Part shown: piece after piece, positions 17,213-25,493 of the stretch | Position numbering within the stretch: the stretch's first letter is position 1 | Layout: the number at the start of each line of letters is the position of its first letter | NCBI RefSeq assembly: GCF_900114385.1 | Contig: NZ_FOSW01000010.1 | Location: 121,876-185,875 of the forward strand | Origin: Geodermatophilus ruber | Lineage (GTDB): Bacteria > Actinomycetota > Actinomycetes > Mycobacteriales > Geodermatophilaceae | Length of the DNA: 64,000 nt | Direction: 5' to 3' | The notes under the pieces: generated by a model | Databases searched by the model: none | Told to the model about the DNA's origin: nothing | What the model saw: the letters and a program-made list of their open reading frames with translations, nothing else | Position numbers and translations under genes: made by a program

Positions 17213-19087
17213 ATGGCACGGATCATCGAGACCGCGACCGGCGCCGTCGAGCGGGTCGACGTCGACCCGGTGACCCTCGACCTCATCGAGAACGGGCTGC
17301 GCAACGCCCGCTACGAGATGGACGAGGTGCTCTTCCGCACCGCGCTGTCCCCGGGCATCCGCGAGCAGCACGACGAGTTCCCGCTGATCGGCGACCCCGG
17401 CGGGAGGATGGTCGTCGGCCAGTTCGGCCTGTCCATCCCCGACTTCCTCGACGGCTTCGACGACACCGTCGAGGAGGGCGACGTCCTGCTGACCAGCGAC
17501 CCCTACGCCTGCGGGGCGGCGATCAGCCACGCCAACGACTGGCTGCTGGTCCTGCCGGTCTTCCACGAGGGCCGGGTGGTGGGCTGGGCGTCGATGTTCG
17601 GGCACATGTCCGACGTGGGCGGCAAGACGCCGTCGTCCATGCCCACCGACGCGCGGACCATCTACGAGGAGGGCGTGGTCATCCCGCCCTTCAAGCTCTA
17701 CCGCCGGGGTGAGCTGAATGCCGACGCGCTGCGGATCATCCTCAACCAGGTCCGCATGCCCGACTGGAACCGCGCCGACCTCAACGGCTTGGTCGCCGCC
17801 TGCCGCACCGCCGCCCGGCGGGTGGTGGAGATGTGCGAGCGGTTCGGCACGGCGACCTACCTCTCCGCGCTCGACGCGCTGCTGCAGCGCAACTACGACG
17901 CGATGAGGGTGCTGCTGCAGACGGTGTTCGAGGAGGGCCGCACGCTCGCGTTCACCGACTACATCTGCGACGACGGCGTCGGCAACGGTCCCTACGAGCT
18001 GAAGCTGTCGCTGACCCGCACCGGCGAGAAGGTGCACCTGGACTTCACCGGCTCCTCGCCGCAGGCGGCCGGGCCGATCAACTACTACATCAACGAGAAC
18101 CTGACCCGGATGTTCTTCGGGATCTACATGATCACCGTCGCCGACCCGCAGATCCTGTGGAACGACGGGTTCTACCCGCTCGTCGACGTCACCATCCCGG
18201 ACGGCTCGTACTGGAAGCCGGCGCACCCGGCCGCCCTCAACGGCCGCAACCACGGCATCGGGCGGGTGTTCGACCTGTTCGGGGGGCTGCTCGGGCAGAC
18301 CAACCCGGCGCTGCTCAACGCCGCCGGGTTCTCCTCCTCGCCGCACTTCATGTACTCCGGGCACTACTCCGGCGGCGAGCGGAAGGGGGAGTGGTTCCAG
18401 CTGTACTCGATCGGCTTCGGCGGCATCCCCGGCCGGCCGCTCGGCGACGGCCCGGACGGGCACTCGCTGTGGCCGAGCTTCGTCAACATCCCCTGCGAGT
18501 ACCTGGAGTCCTACTACCCGCTGCGGATCGAGCGGTGGGAGACGATCGCCGACACCGGCGGGCCCGGCCTGCACCGCGGTGGCAACGGCGTCGACGTCGC
18601 CTACGTGTTCGAGGAGCCCGGCGAGATCGCCATCCACGACGACCGCTGGCTGACCTACCCGTGGGGTGTCAACGGCGGCCTGCCCGGCGCGCGCGGGCGC
18701 AAGTGGATCGACCGCGCCGACGGCACCCGGCAGATGCTGCCGTCCAAGTGCCACGGGGTGCCGGTGGCGGCGGGCGACGTCCTGCACTTCGTCACCTGGG
18801 GCGGCGGCGGGTGGGGCGACCCGCTGGAGCGTGACCCGGAGCTGGTGGCCACCGAGGTCCGGCGCGGCCTGGTGACCCAGGAGGGCGCCCGCCGGTACGG
18901 GGTGATCGTCTGCGACGGCGGCGAGGTCGACGCGCAGGCGAGCGAGACGCTGCGCGACCAGCTGCGGGCCGACCGGCCGACGCCGCTGCCGGTGTTCGAC
19001 ATGGGCCCGCCGGTCGAGGAGCTGCTGGCCCGCTGCGAGGAGGAGACCGGCCTGCCCGCGCCGAAGCGCCCGGCGTGGGCGGGATGA
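17213..19087 (+). CDS. Hydantoinase/oxoprolinase family subunit B
   Basis: 624 residues, HyuB family. Recognisable stretches are VDPVTLDLIENGLRNARYEMDEVLFRTALSPGIREQHDEFPLI, DVLLTSDPYACGAAISHANDW, FGHMSDVGGKTP, LDFTGSSPQAAGPINYY and the C-terminal GGPGLHRGGNGVDVAYVF and WGGGGWGDPLERDP. HyuB carries the second catalytic half and forms a complex with HyuA. It starts five bases after HyuA and overlaps the cysteine hydrolase by ATGA. It is somewhat longer than the usual 520-600 residues; the extra length is a C-terminal tail (VDAQASETLRDQLRAD to the end). Confidence 0.9.
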   Translation: MARIIETATGAVERVDVDPVTLDLIENGLRNARYEMDEVLFRTALSPGIREQHDEFPLIGDPGGRMVVGQFGLSIPDFLDGFDDTVEEGDVLLTSDPYACGAAISHANDWLLVLPVFHEGRVVGWASMFGHMSDVGGKTPSSMPTDARTIYEEGVVIPPFKLYRRGELNADALRIILNQVRMPDWNRADLNGLVAACRTAARRVVEMCERFGTATYLSALDALLQRNYDAMRVLLQTVFEEGRTLAFTDYICDDGVGNGPYELKLSLTRTGEKVHLDFTGSSPQAAGPINYYINENLTRMFFGIYMITVADPQILWNDGFYPLVDVTIPDGSYWKPAHPAALNGRNHGIGRVFDLFGGLLGQTNPALLNAAGFSSSPHFMYSGHYSGGERKGEWFQLYSIGFGGIPGRPLGDGPDGHSLWPSFVNIPCEYLESYYPLRIERWETIADTGGPGLHRGGNGVDVAYVFEEPGEIAIHDDRWLTYPWGVNGGLPGARGRKWIDRADGTRQMLPSKCHGVPVAAGDVLHFVTWGGGGWGDPLERDPELVATEVRRGLVTQEGARRYGVIVCDGGEVDAQASETLRDQLRADRPTPLPVFDMGPPVEELLARCEEETGLPAPKRPAWAG

Positions 19088-19695
19088 GCGTCCTCCGGCC
19101 GCACGGGTCGGCGTTCTCCGGCCGGCTCGGCTGGGGCCGCGCACCCGCGGTCGTGGTCGTCGACCTGGTGCGCGCCTACACCGACCGGGACGGGCCGTTC
19201 GGCCTGCCCGACCCGGAGCCGGCGGTGGCGGCCACCCAGCTGCTGGTGGACGCCGCGCGGGCGGACGGGCACCCGGTCGTGTGGACCGTGGTCCGCTACG
19301 CCCCCGGGCTGGCCGACGCCGGGCTGTTCGTGCACAAGGTGCCTGCGCTGGCCTGCTTCGGCGAGGACGCGCCCGGCCACTGGGGCGAGCTGACCCTGAA
19401 ACCCGGGGCGGGAGAGCCGGTGGTGGTCAAGCAGTACGCCTCGGCGTTCTTCGGGACGACGCTGGCCTCCACCCTGCACGGGCTGGGTGTGGACACCCTG
19501 GTCGTCGCCGGCGTCTCGACGTCGGGGTGCGTGCGGGCCACCGCGACGGACGCCCTGAACTACGGCTTCCGGCCGCAGGTGGTGCGGCAGGCCTGCGCCG
19601 ACCGGACACCGGCGCTGCACGACAGCAACCTCGCCGACCTCGACGCCAAGTACGCCGACGTGGTGGACCTGCCCGAGGCGCTCGCCCACCTCTGA
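19084..19695 (+). CDS. Isochorismatase-superfamily cysteine hydrolase (N-carbamoylsarcosine amidase-like)
   Basis: 203 residues from the ATG at 19084 that overlaps the HyuB stop. The Asp-Lys-Cys triad is intact: Asp27 (VVVVDLVRAY), Lys116 (VVVKQYASAFFGT) and Cys149 (GVSTSGCVRATATDAL). FGLPDPEPAVAATQLLVDAARADGHPVVWT resembles N-carbamoylsarcosine amidases. Such enzymes hydrolyse N-carbamoyl amino acids or other amides to NH3 and CO2. Directly after HyuA and HyuB, it fits as the second step of an N-methylhydantoin/creatinine-like route, which is inference. Confidence 0.85.
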   Translation: MSVLRPHGSAFSGRLGWGRAPAVVVVDLVRAYTDRDGPFGLPDPEPAVAATQLLVDAARADGHPVVWTVVRYAPGLADAGLFVHKVPALACFGEDAPGHWGELTLKPGAGEPVVVKQYASAFFGTTLASTLHGLGVDTLVVAGVSTSGCVRATATDALNYGFRPQVVRQACADRTPALHDSNLADLDAKYADVVDLPEALAHL

Positions 19696-19707
19696 GACAG
19701 TGGGCGG

Positions 19708-20175
19708 GTGGCGAGGACGAGCGCGGGGGTGCTGCTCTACCGGCGCCGGGACGAGGGGGTCGAGGTGCTCCTCGGCCACATGGGCGGGCCGTTCTGGGCG
19801 CGCAAGGACGACGGCGCCTGGTCGATCCCCAAGGGGGAGTACGGCGACGGCGAGGACCCGTTCGCCGTGGCCCGGCGGGAGTTCGAGGAGGAGCTCGGGA
19901 CGCCGGTGCCGGCGACGGACTTCGTGCCGCTCGGCGAGGTGCGGCAGGCCGGCGGCAAGCGGCTGACCGTCTGGGCCGCCGAGGGCGACCTCGACGCCGC
20001 CCGGACCCGCAGCAACACGTTCGAGCTGGAGTGGCCACCGCGGTCCGGGCGAATCCAGGAGTTCCCCGAGATCGACCGCGCCGCGTGGTTCGGGATCGAG
20101 CAGGCGCGGGCCGGGCTGGTGAAAGGGCAGGTGCCCTACCTCGACCGGCTGCTCGAGCGGCTGTTGCAGCCGTGA
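19708..20175 (+). CDS. NUDIX hydrolase
   Basis: 155 residues. The NUDIX box is complete at about 43-65: GEYGDGEDPFAVARREFEEELGT fits Gx5Ex7REUxEExGU. The N-terminus TSAGVLLYRRRDEGVEVLLGHMGGPFW and the late DRAAWFGIEQARAGLVKGQ match the small actinobacterial NUDIX group often annotated as diphosphohydrolases. It hydrolyses a nucleoside-diphosphate-linked substrate using Mg2+ held by the Glu cluster. It begins 12 bases after the cysteine hydrolase but looks housekeeping, not pathway-specific. GTG start at 19708. Confidence 0.88.
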   Translation: MARTSAGVLLYRRRDEGVEVLLGHMGGPFWARKDDGAWSIPKGEYGDGEDPFAVARREFEEELGTPVPATDFVPLGEVRQAGGKRLTVWAAEGDLDAARTRSNTFELEWPPRSGRIQEFPEIDRAAWFGIEQARAGLVKGQVPYLDRLLERLLQP

Positions 20176-20209
20176 GGCCGGCCGAGGTCTACGCGGACCT
20201 CGGCCGGCC
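20176..20209. terminator. Bidirectional stem-loop terminator between convergent genes
   Basis: GGCCGGCCGAGGTC at 20176-20189 pairs perfectly with GACCTCGGCCGGCC at 20196-20209 around the loop TACGCG. It sits between the rightward NUDIX gene (stop at 20175) and the leftward LLM gene (stop at 20222) and can serve both. Confidence 0.8.
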
Positions 20210-20221
20210 GGGGGCTGCCGA

Positions 20222-21499
20222 TCAGCGGACGGGCGGTGTCTCGGTCCACAGGGACGTCTCGAACTCCGGCCGCAAGGTCGGCTTGAACTGCTCCAGGCTG
20301 ATGCCGAGCTTCGGCAGCACCTTGTCCACCAGGAGTTCGTTGCTCTTCAGCATCTTGTCGATCGGCGCCGGCCCGATGCCCTGCCACAGCACGAGCAGGT
20401 CGGTGTCGAAGTCCTCGATCACCTTTTCCAGCTTGCGGGCGACGGTGTCGACCGACCCGGTGAGGGAGTACCCGCGGTCGACCATGCTCCGGTAGTTGTT
20501 CGGGATCGGGCCCTCCTCGCCGGGGTAGCGCAGCGCCTCGTTGAAGCCGAAGAAGTCGTGCCACTCGGGCCAGATGAACCCGAGCGCGTCCGAGCCGACC
20601 GCGAAGGCCTCCTCGTCGGTCTCGGCGACGACGATCTCGCGGAAGTGGCCGACGTTCTCGCCTCGCTTGATCGAGGGGTCTCGCTTCAGCGCCTCCTCGT
20701 GGTAGGCGTCCAGGCAGGAGTCGACGATCTCCTTGATCGGGCTGAAGATGATCGGCCAGGCCGCCTGCTGCGCGGCCCACCGGATGGTGTTCGGGCTGAG
20801 CGTGAACGGCACCATCAGCTCGATGCTGGCCGGGTCCTGCAGCGTGTTCGGCGCGATGCCGATCTTGCGCAGCGTCCCGTCCGGGGAGACCGTCGACGGC
20901 GCCATCGACTGCGTCCCCGGGTGCTGCCAGGAGATGCCCTCCGGCGGCACGCTCCAGTGCTCGCCCTGGAAGGCGAACTCCCGGTTCTCCCACAGCCCGC
21001 GGATGATCTCGTAGCTCTCCTCGAAGAGCTCCCGGTTGACCTTGTCGTGCGCGGCGTAGTCGGGGTCGGTGGCGTAGGTCGCGAACGCGTTGTTCTTCTG
21101 ACCGACGGTCATGACGTGCCGGGACTGGTAGCCACGCGCGAAGCCGGCGAACATCCGCCCGCCGCTGAAGTGGTCCAGCATCGCGAGGTCCTCGGCCACC
21201 AGGATCGGGTTGCGCGAGGGCAGCACGGTGGCCATCTGCCCGATCCGCAACCGCTTGGTGATGCCGGCCGCCCACGCCCCCAACAGGATCGGGTTGTTCG
21301 ACATCTCGAGGCCCTCGAGGTGGAAGTGGTGTTCGGAGAAGGCCACGAAGTCGAAGCCGAGATCGTCGATCTGCTTGATGATCTCGCTGTTCTCGAACAG
21401 CGCCCGCTGGTAGTAGTTCGGGTTCGCGCCGGCGTAGCCCTTGCGGAAGTCGGCCGGCGAGGCAGCGGCGCTGGGCAGCAGGAAGGTTCCAAGCCTCAT
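20222..21499 (-). CDS. LLM-class (luciferase-like) flavin-dependent monooxygenase
   Basis: 425 residues from ATG 21499; a TTG 12 bases further upstream is the alternative. Bacterial-luciferase-like fold: MRLGTFLLPS, LGFDFVAFSEHHFHLEG (the EHH motif), LRIGQMATVLPSRNPILVAEDLAMLDHFSGGRMFAGFARGY, and GSVDTVARKLEKVIEDFDTDLLVLWQGIG. This group uses reduced FMN and O2. It is longer than typical (330-370) through an insert around 190-225. It lies 87 bp downstream of ribBA in the same direction, so flavin synthesis and this flavin user probably share a transcript. Its reduced FMN could come from the reductase at 25490. Substrate unknown. Confidence 0.88.
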   Translation of the reverse strand: MRLGTFLLPSAAASPADFRKGYAGANPNYYQRALFENSEIIKQIDDLGFDFVAFSEHHFHLEGLEMSNNPILLGAWAAGITKRLRIGQMATVLPSRNPILVAEDLAMLDHFSGGRMFAGFARGYQSRHVMTVGQKNNAFATYATDPDYAAHDKVNRELFEESYEIIRGLWENREFAFQGEHWSVPPEGISWQHPGTQSMAPSTVSPDGTLRKIGIAPNTLQDPASIELMVPFTLSPNTIRWAAQQAAWPIIFSPIKEIVDSCLDAYHEEALKRDPSIKRGENVGHFREIVVAETDEEAFAVGSDALGFIWPEWHDFFGFNEALRYPGEEGPIPNNYRSMVDRGYSLTGSVDTVARKLEKVIEDFDTDLLVLWQGIGPAPIDKMLKSNELLVDKVLPKLGISLEQFKPTLRPEFETSLWTETPPVR

Positions 21500-21586
21500 G
21501 GTCCAGGTCAACCCTTCGTGGTCGTCGCCGGCGCGGTGCCGGACGAGGTGGGGATCCGTCCGAGGGACATCGGGCGCCGGCGGCCC

Positions 21587-22915
21587 TCAGCGCTCCGGGC
21601 CCGCCGCCGCGGGCAGCGCGCCGCCGGCATCGGGCTCGTCGCCGAGTGCTCCCAGCTCGTGGCCGAGCCGGTCGCGCTTGGCCCGCAGGTAGCGCACGTT
21701 GGCCGGGCCGGGCGCGACGAGGATCGGCTCCCGCGAGCTCACCGCGATGCCGTGCTCGGCGAGGTCGCGGCTCTTGTCGGGGTTGTTCGTCATCAGCCGG
21801 ACCGAACGGACACCGAGGTCGGTGAGCATCTGCGCGGCGACGTCGTACCGGCGGAGGTCGACCGGCAGTCCGAGTGCGAGGTTGGCGTCGAGCGTGTCCA
21901 GGCCCTGCGCCTGCAGCTCGTAGGCCCGCAGCTTGTTCGCCAGCCCGATGCCCCGCCCCTCGTGACCGCGCAGGTAGACCAGGATCCCGCGGCCGGCCGC
22001 GGCGATCCGCCCCAGCGCCGCGTCCAGCTGCTGGCCGCAGTCGCAGCGGTGCGAGCCGAAGAGGTCGCCGGTGAGGCACTCCGAGTGCACGCGGGCGAGC
22101 ACGTCCTCGCCGTCGCGCACGTCGCCCATGACCAGCGCCATGTGCTCGATCGGGTCGCCGGTCCCGGCGTAGCAGTAGGCCTGGAAGGTGCCGTGGTCGG
22201 TCGGCAGCGTCGTCCGCGCCGCCCGCCGGACGGTGGACTCGACGGCACGCCGGTGCCTCGCCAGATCGGCGACGGAGATCAGGTGCAGGCCGTGCTGCAC
22301 GGCGAACCGCTGGAGGTCGGCGCGGCGGGCCATCGTCCCGTCGTCGTTGACGACCTCGGAGATGACCGCCGCGCTGCGCAGCCCGGCGAGCCGGGTGAGG
22401 TCGACGGCGGCTTCCGTGTGGCCGGAACGCTCCAGGACTCCGCCCGGACGGGCCCGCAACGGGAAGACGTGACCGGGCCGGACGAAGTCCTCGGCGGCGT
22501 GCGCCGGATCGGCCAGCGCCCGCACGGTCGCTGCCCGGTCGGCTGCCGAGATGCCGGTCGTGATGCCGGTGCGCAGGTCGACGGAGACGGTGAAGGCGGT
22601 GCCCTTCGGGTCCTCGCTGTCCTCGACCATCTGCGGCAGCTGCAGAGCTGCCAACCGCTCGGCGTCCATCGCCACGCAGACCACCCCGCCGGTGTGCCGG
22701 ACGATGAACGCCATGAGCTCGGGGGTCATCAGTTCGGCGGCGGCCACCAGGTCGCCCTCGTTCTCCCGGTTCTCGTCGTCGACCACGAGGACGGGTTCCC
22801 CCCGCCGGAACGCGGCCACGGCAGCGGGCAGGCCGCCGGAGCACCAACCCGGCGTGGGCACCTCGGGCGCGCCGGTCGGGAAGGTGATCCCACGGCGCTC
22901 TGGCAGACGGTCCAT
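21587..22915 (-). CDS. ribBA: Bifunctional 3,4-dihydroxy-2-butanone-4-phosphate synthase / GTP cyclohydrolase II
   Basis: 442 residues from ATG 22915, with AGGAGG upstream. RibB half (about 25-235): VLVVDDENRENEGDLVAAAELMTPE, RPGHVFPLRARPGGVLERSGHTEAAVDL and SEVVNDDGTMARR. RibA half: VHSECLTGDLFGSHRCDCGQQLDAAL, with the three zinc Cys, then GRGILVYLRGHEGRGIGLANKLRAYELQ and LMTNNPDK. Together they make both precursors of the lumazine/riboflavin pathway, the entry to FMN and FAD. It is not with ribD/ribE/ribH here, but between an LLM monooxygenase gene and a GntR gene. The predicted promoter carries the same palindrome as the hpaB operon. No FMN riboswitch fits the very short leader. This looks like a pathway-dedicated copy. 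Confidence 0.95.
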   Translation of the reverse strand: MDRLPERRGITFPTGAPEVPTPGWCSGGLPAAVAAFRRGEPVLVVDDENRENEGDLVAAAELMTPELMAFIVRHTGGVVCVAMDAERLAALQLPQMVEDSEDPKGTAFTVSVDLRTGITTGISAADRAATVRALADPAHAAEDFVRPGHVFPLRARPGGVLERSGHTEAAVDLTRLAGLRSAAVISEVVNDDGTMARRADLQRFAVQHGLHLISVADLARHRRAVESTVRRAARTTLPTDHGTFQAYCYAGTGDPIEHMALVMGDVRDGEDVLARVHSECLTGDLFGSHRCDCGQQLDAALGRIAAAGRGILVYLRGHEGRGIGLANKLRAYELQAQGLDTLDANLALGLPVDLRRYDVAAQMLTDLGVRSVRLMTNNPDKSRDLAEHGIAVSSREPILVAPGPANVRYLRAKRDRLGHELGALGDEPDAGGALPAAAGPER

Positions 22916-22924
22916 CGACGCCTC

Positions 22925-22972
22925 CTGACATGCTAGCGTGCGAACCGTAGTGGGATGAGACCTGCGCCACAA
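22925..22972 (-). promoter_or_regulatory. ribBA promoter with GntR-type palindrome
   Basis: Read on the minus strand: -35 TTGTGG (22967-22972), a 17-base spacer, -10 TACGGT (22944-22949), then the palindrome CTAGCATGTCAG (22925-22936), which overlaps the AGGAGG ribosome-binding site (22921-22926). It differs by one base from CTAGCATGCCAG at hpaB and by two from CTGGCATGCCAG at 38371. CTAG is rare in this GC-rich DNA, which adds weight. A repressor here would block both initiation and elongation. Confidence 0.65.
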
Positions 22973-23090
22973 GGGCCCGATCGCATGGCAGCCCCGGGGT
23001 GGCCGGGCGACCGGCCGGACCGGGCCCGGGTCGGCGGTCCGCGGCGGGGGCTTTCGGCCGGTCCGGCGGCGGCGGCCGGGCCGAGCGGGG

Positions 23091-23867
23091 TCAGCGGCCT
23101 GCGGCCTCGGTGGCGTCCCCGCGTGCCCCGGAGCGGATGAGCTCCACCGTCCCGACGATGTGCCGCTCCGTCGCGGCCCGTGCCCGGTCGGCGTCGCCGG
23201 CCACCAGGGCCTGGCGGATCTCCTCGTGGTCGGCGTGCCGCTCGTCGAGGGCACCGCTGAGCGGCTGGGGTGGGCCGGCGGTGTTGATGAGGAAGTCGCT
23301 GAGGTCCCACATCCGAAGGCTCATCTCCTCGACCATGTCGGAGCGGGCCATGCGGTGGATGATGCCGTGGAACTCGCGGTTGAACTCGCGGTAGCCGTGT
23401 GCCCGCACGGCGGCGTCCCGCTCGCCGCACAGGTGGCCGACCCGGGCGTGCACCTCGTCGAGCACGGCGAGGTCTGCCGGCGTCCTGCGCTGCGCCGCCA
23501 CGGCCGAGATGGCCCCCTCGAAGGCGCCGAAGAGGGTGAAGAAGTCGGCGACGTCCTGCGGGCCGTAGGACGTCACCCGGCAGCCGACCTGCGGCACGAT
23601 CTCCACGAGGCCGTCCGCGCTCAGACGGCGCAGAGCCTCCATGACCGGCTGCTTGCTGACGCCGAGAGCCGACTTGAACATCTCGACCGACAAGCGCTCG
23701 CCGGCCGCCCAGCGTCCCTCGAGCAGTTGCTCCTTGATCTGCCGGTAGGCGAGCGTCCCCATCCGCATGGCGGAGCGGTCGGTCGGCGGGGTCAGCGCGG
23801 TGTCCTCCGGCGAGCGGGGCCTGCGCGGGGGGAGATCGCCGGCCATGGAGGCAGCGTAATCGCTCAT
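23091..23867 (-). CDS. GntR-family transcriptional regulator (FCD type), candidate master regulator of the meta-cleavage regulon
   Basis: 258 residues from ATG 23867, preceded by GGAGGAGAG; a longer frame upstream lacks a ribosome-binding site. About 30 N-terminal residues precede the winged helix (TLAYRQIKEQLLEGRWAAGERLSVEMFKSALGVSKQPVMEALRRLSADGLVEIVPQVGCRV). The FCD domain has YREFNREFHGIIHRMA and ADHEEIRQALVAGD. It stands between ribBA and the divergent hpaB operon, both of which carry the same palindrome at their promoters; a third copy lies at 38371. Regulation of all three by this protein is inference from position. The ligand is presumably the pathway substrate or an intermediate. Confidence 0.9.
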   Translation of the reverse strand: MSDYAASMAGDLPPRRPRSPEDTALTPPTDRSAMRMGTLAYRQIKEQLLEGRWAAGERLSVEMFKSALGVSKQPVMEALRRLSADGLVEIVPQVGCRVTSYGPQDVADFFTLFGAFEGAISAVAAQRRTPADLAVLDEVHARVGHLCGERDAAVRAHGYREFNREFHGIIHRMARSDMVEEMSLRMWDLSDFLINTAGPPQPLSGALDERHADHEEIRQALVAGDADRARAATERHIVGTVELIRSGARGDATEAAGR

Positions 23868-23933
23868 CGACTCTCCTCCGGTCGTGCCGCGCAACCTCCG
23901 GGGCCGCCTCGGAGGTGTGCGTCCGGGAGGGGC

Positions 23934-23984
23934 TTGCGCTCCAATGTGACCCCCGCTACTTTCCGCGAAACGCTAGCATGCCAG
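23934..23984 (+). promoter_or_regulatory. hpaB-operon promoter with GntR-type palindrome
   Basis: -35 TTGCGC (23934-23939), 17-base spacer, -10 TACTTT (23957-23962), then CTAGCATGCCAG (23973-23984), 15 bases before the ATG at 24000. The order -10, about ten bases, palindrome, ribosome-binding site is the same as at ribBA, and both sites share the longer string ACGCTAGCATG. The region also separates the divergent regulator gene. Confidence 0.65.
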
Positions 23985-23999
23985 TGGGGAGACCGAACC

Positions 24000-25493
24000 A
24001 TGCCGATCCGTACCGGTGCCCAGTACATCGACCGGCTCCGGAGCACACCCCGGGAGGTGTGGGTCCGCGGGACGCGGGTGGACGACGTCACGACCCACCC
24101 CGCCTTCGCCGCGCCCGTCCGGCAGATCGCGCGGCTCTACGACATGCAGCACGATGCGGAGTACGCGCCGGTGCTGACCCGGCCCGGCCCGGGCGGGCCG
24201 GTCGGCGTCGCGTTCGTGCCCCCGCGCTCCTACGAGGACCTGGTGGCCCGCCGGCAGGCCTTCCGGCTGTGGGCGGAGGCGACGCTCGGCCTCATGGGGC
24301 GCTCTCCGGACTTCCTCAACACCACGGTGATGGCCTTTGCCGAGGAGCCGGCAATCTTCGCGGAGCTCGGTGCCCGCTACGCCGAGAACGTGCAGAACTA
24401 CTTCGAGTACGTACGCGACAACGATCTCTTCCTCACCCACGCGCTGATCACGCCGCAGACCGACCGGTCGAGGACGTCGTCGGAGCAGGCGGACGAGTTC
24501 CTGCACATGGGCGTGGTCGAGGAGAACGCCGACGGGCTGGTCGTCCGGGGCGCGCGGATGCTCGCCACGCTCGCGCCGATGGCCGACGAGATGATCATCT
24601 ACAACCTTCCCGGGCTGCGCCCGGGGGACGAGCGGCACGCCGCCGCCTTCGCCGTGCCGATCGACACCCCCGGCCTGCGGCTGATCGCCCGCGAGCCGTA
24701 CGACGACGGCAGCCGCAACGCGTTCGACCACCCGCTGTCGGCCCACTTCGAGGAGGCCGACTGCCTGGTGGTCTTCGACGACGTGCTGGTCCCGTGGGAC
24801 CGGGTGTTCCTGCACGGGGACGTCGCGCTGTCCAACGCGATGTACAGCCGGACCAACCTGCGACAGCACACCGGGCACCAGACCGGCGTCCGGGGCCTGG
24901 TGAAGATGCAGTTCGCCACCGGGGTGGCGATGGCGCTGTGCCAGGCCGTGAAGGTGGACGGCTTCCTGCACGTGCAGAAGACCCTCGGGGAGGCGATCGC
25001 CGCGACGGAGATCTGTCACTCCCTCCTGGTCGCCGCCGAGGCGGAGTACGAGACCGGGCCCCACGGCTCGGTGCGACCCCGGTTCGAAGCCCTGCAGACC
25101 CTCCGCATGCACCTGTCCGCCAGCTATCCCAAGGTGATCGAGGCGCTGCAGACCCTCGGTGCCGGCGGGCTGCTGATGATGCCCTCGGCCGAGGACTTCG
25201 GCAGCGAGATCGGCGCGGACGTCGCGAAGTACTTCGTGGGCGCCGACGGGCTGCCCGCGGAGGACCGCGTGCGCCTCTACAAGCTGGCGTGGGACCTCTG
25301 CGGTGACGCCTTCGGCCAGCGGGCGGTGCAGTACGAGCGCTACTACGCCGGTGACCCGGTCCGGCTGTACGCGGGCAACTACCTGGCCTACGACAAGTCG
25401 ACCGGCCAGCGACTCGTGGACCGGGCCCTCGCGCTGGCCGGCAAGCCCGAGGACGCGGTGGCCGCGGCCGCCGCCCGCGCCCCCCGGGCATGA
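24000..25493 (+). CDS. 4-hydroxyphenylacetate 3-hydroxylase (HpaB)-family flavin monooxygenase
   Basis: 497 residues from ATG 24000, the usual length for HpaB-type enzymes (about 480-520). Acyl-CoA-dehydrogenase-like fold: MPIRTGAQYIDRLRSTPREVWVRGTRVDDVTTHPAF, the FAD/substrate region LTHALITPQTDRSR, FDDVLVPWDRVFLHGD, and SASYPKVIEALQTLGAGGLLMMPS. Two-component hydroxylases of this family use FADH2 from a partner reductase to add an OH ortho to a phenol, giving a catechol. The partner is encoded next (25490, ATGA overlap), followed by an extradiol dioxygenase that would open the catechol. It heads the six-gene operon 24000-29678. The real substrate need not be hydroxyphenylacetate. Confidence 0.92.
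   Translation: MPIRTGAQYIDRLRSTPREVWVRGTRVDDVTTHPAFAAPVRQIARLYDMQHDAEYAPVLTRPGPGGPVGVAFVPPRSYEDLVARRQAFRLWAEATLGLMGRSPDFLNTTVMAFAEEPAIFAELGARYAENVQNYFEYVRDNDLFLTHALITPQTDRSRTSSEQADEFLHMGVVEENADGLVVRGARMLATLAPMADEMIIYNLPGLRPGDERHAAAFAVPIDTPGLRLIAREPYDDGSRNAFDHPLSAHFEEADCLVVFDDVLVPWDRVFLHGDVALSNAMYSRTNLRQHTGHQTGVRGLVKMQFATGVAMALCQAVKVDGFLHVQKTLGEAIAATEICHSLLVAAEAEYETGPHGSVRPRFEALQTLRMHLSASYPKVIEALQTLGAGGLLMMPSAEDFGSEIGADVAKYFVGADGLPAEDRVRLYKLAWDLCGDAFGQRAVQYERYYAGDPVRLYAGNYLAYDKSTGQRLVDRALALAGKPEDAVAAAAARAPRA

Noticed and set aside
22916..23090. Possible FMN riboswitch upstream of ribBA
   Set aside because: The predicted leader after the -10 element is only about 25-30 bases and holds a palindrome and the ribosome-binding site; no RFN-type stems were found in the gap.
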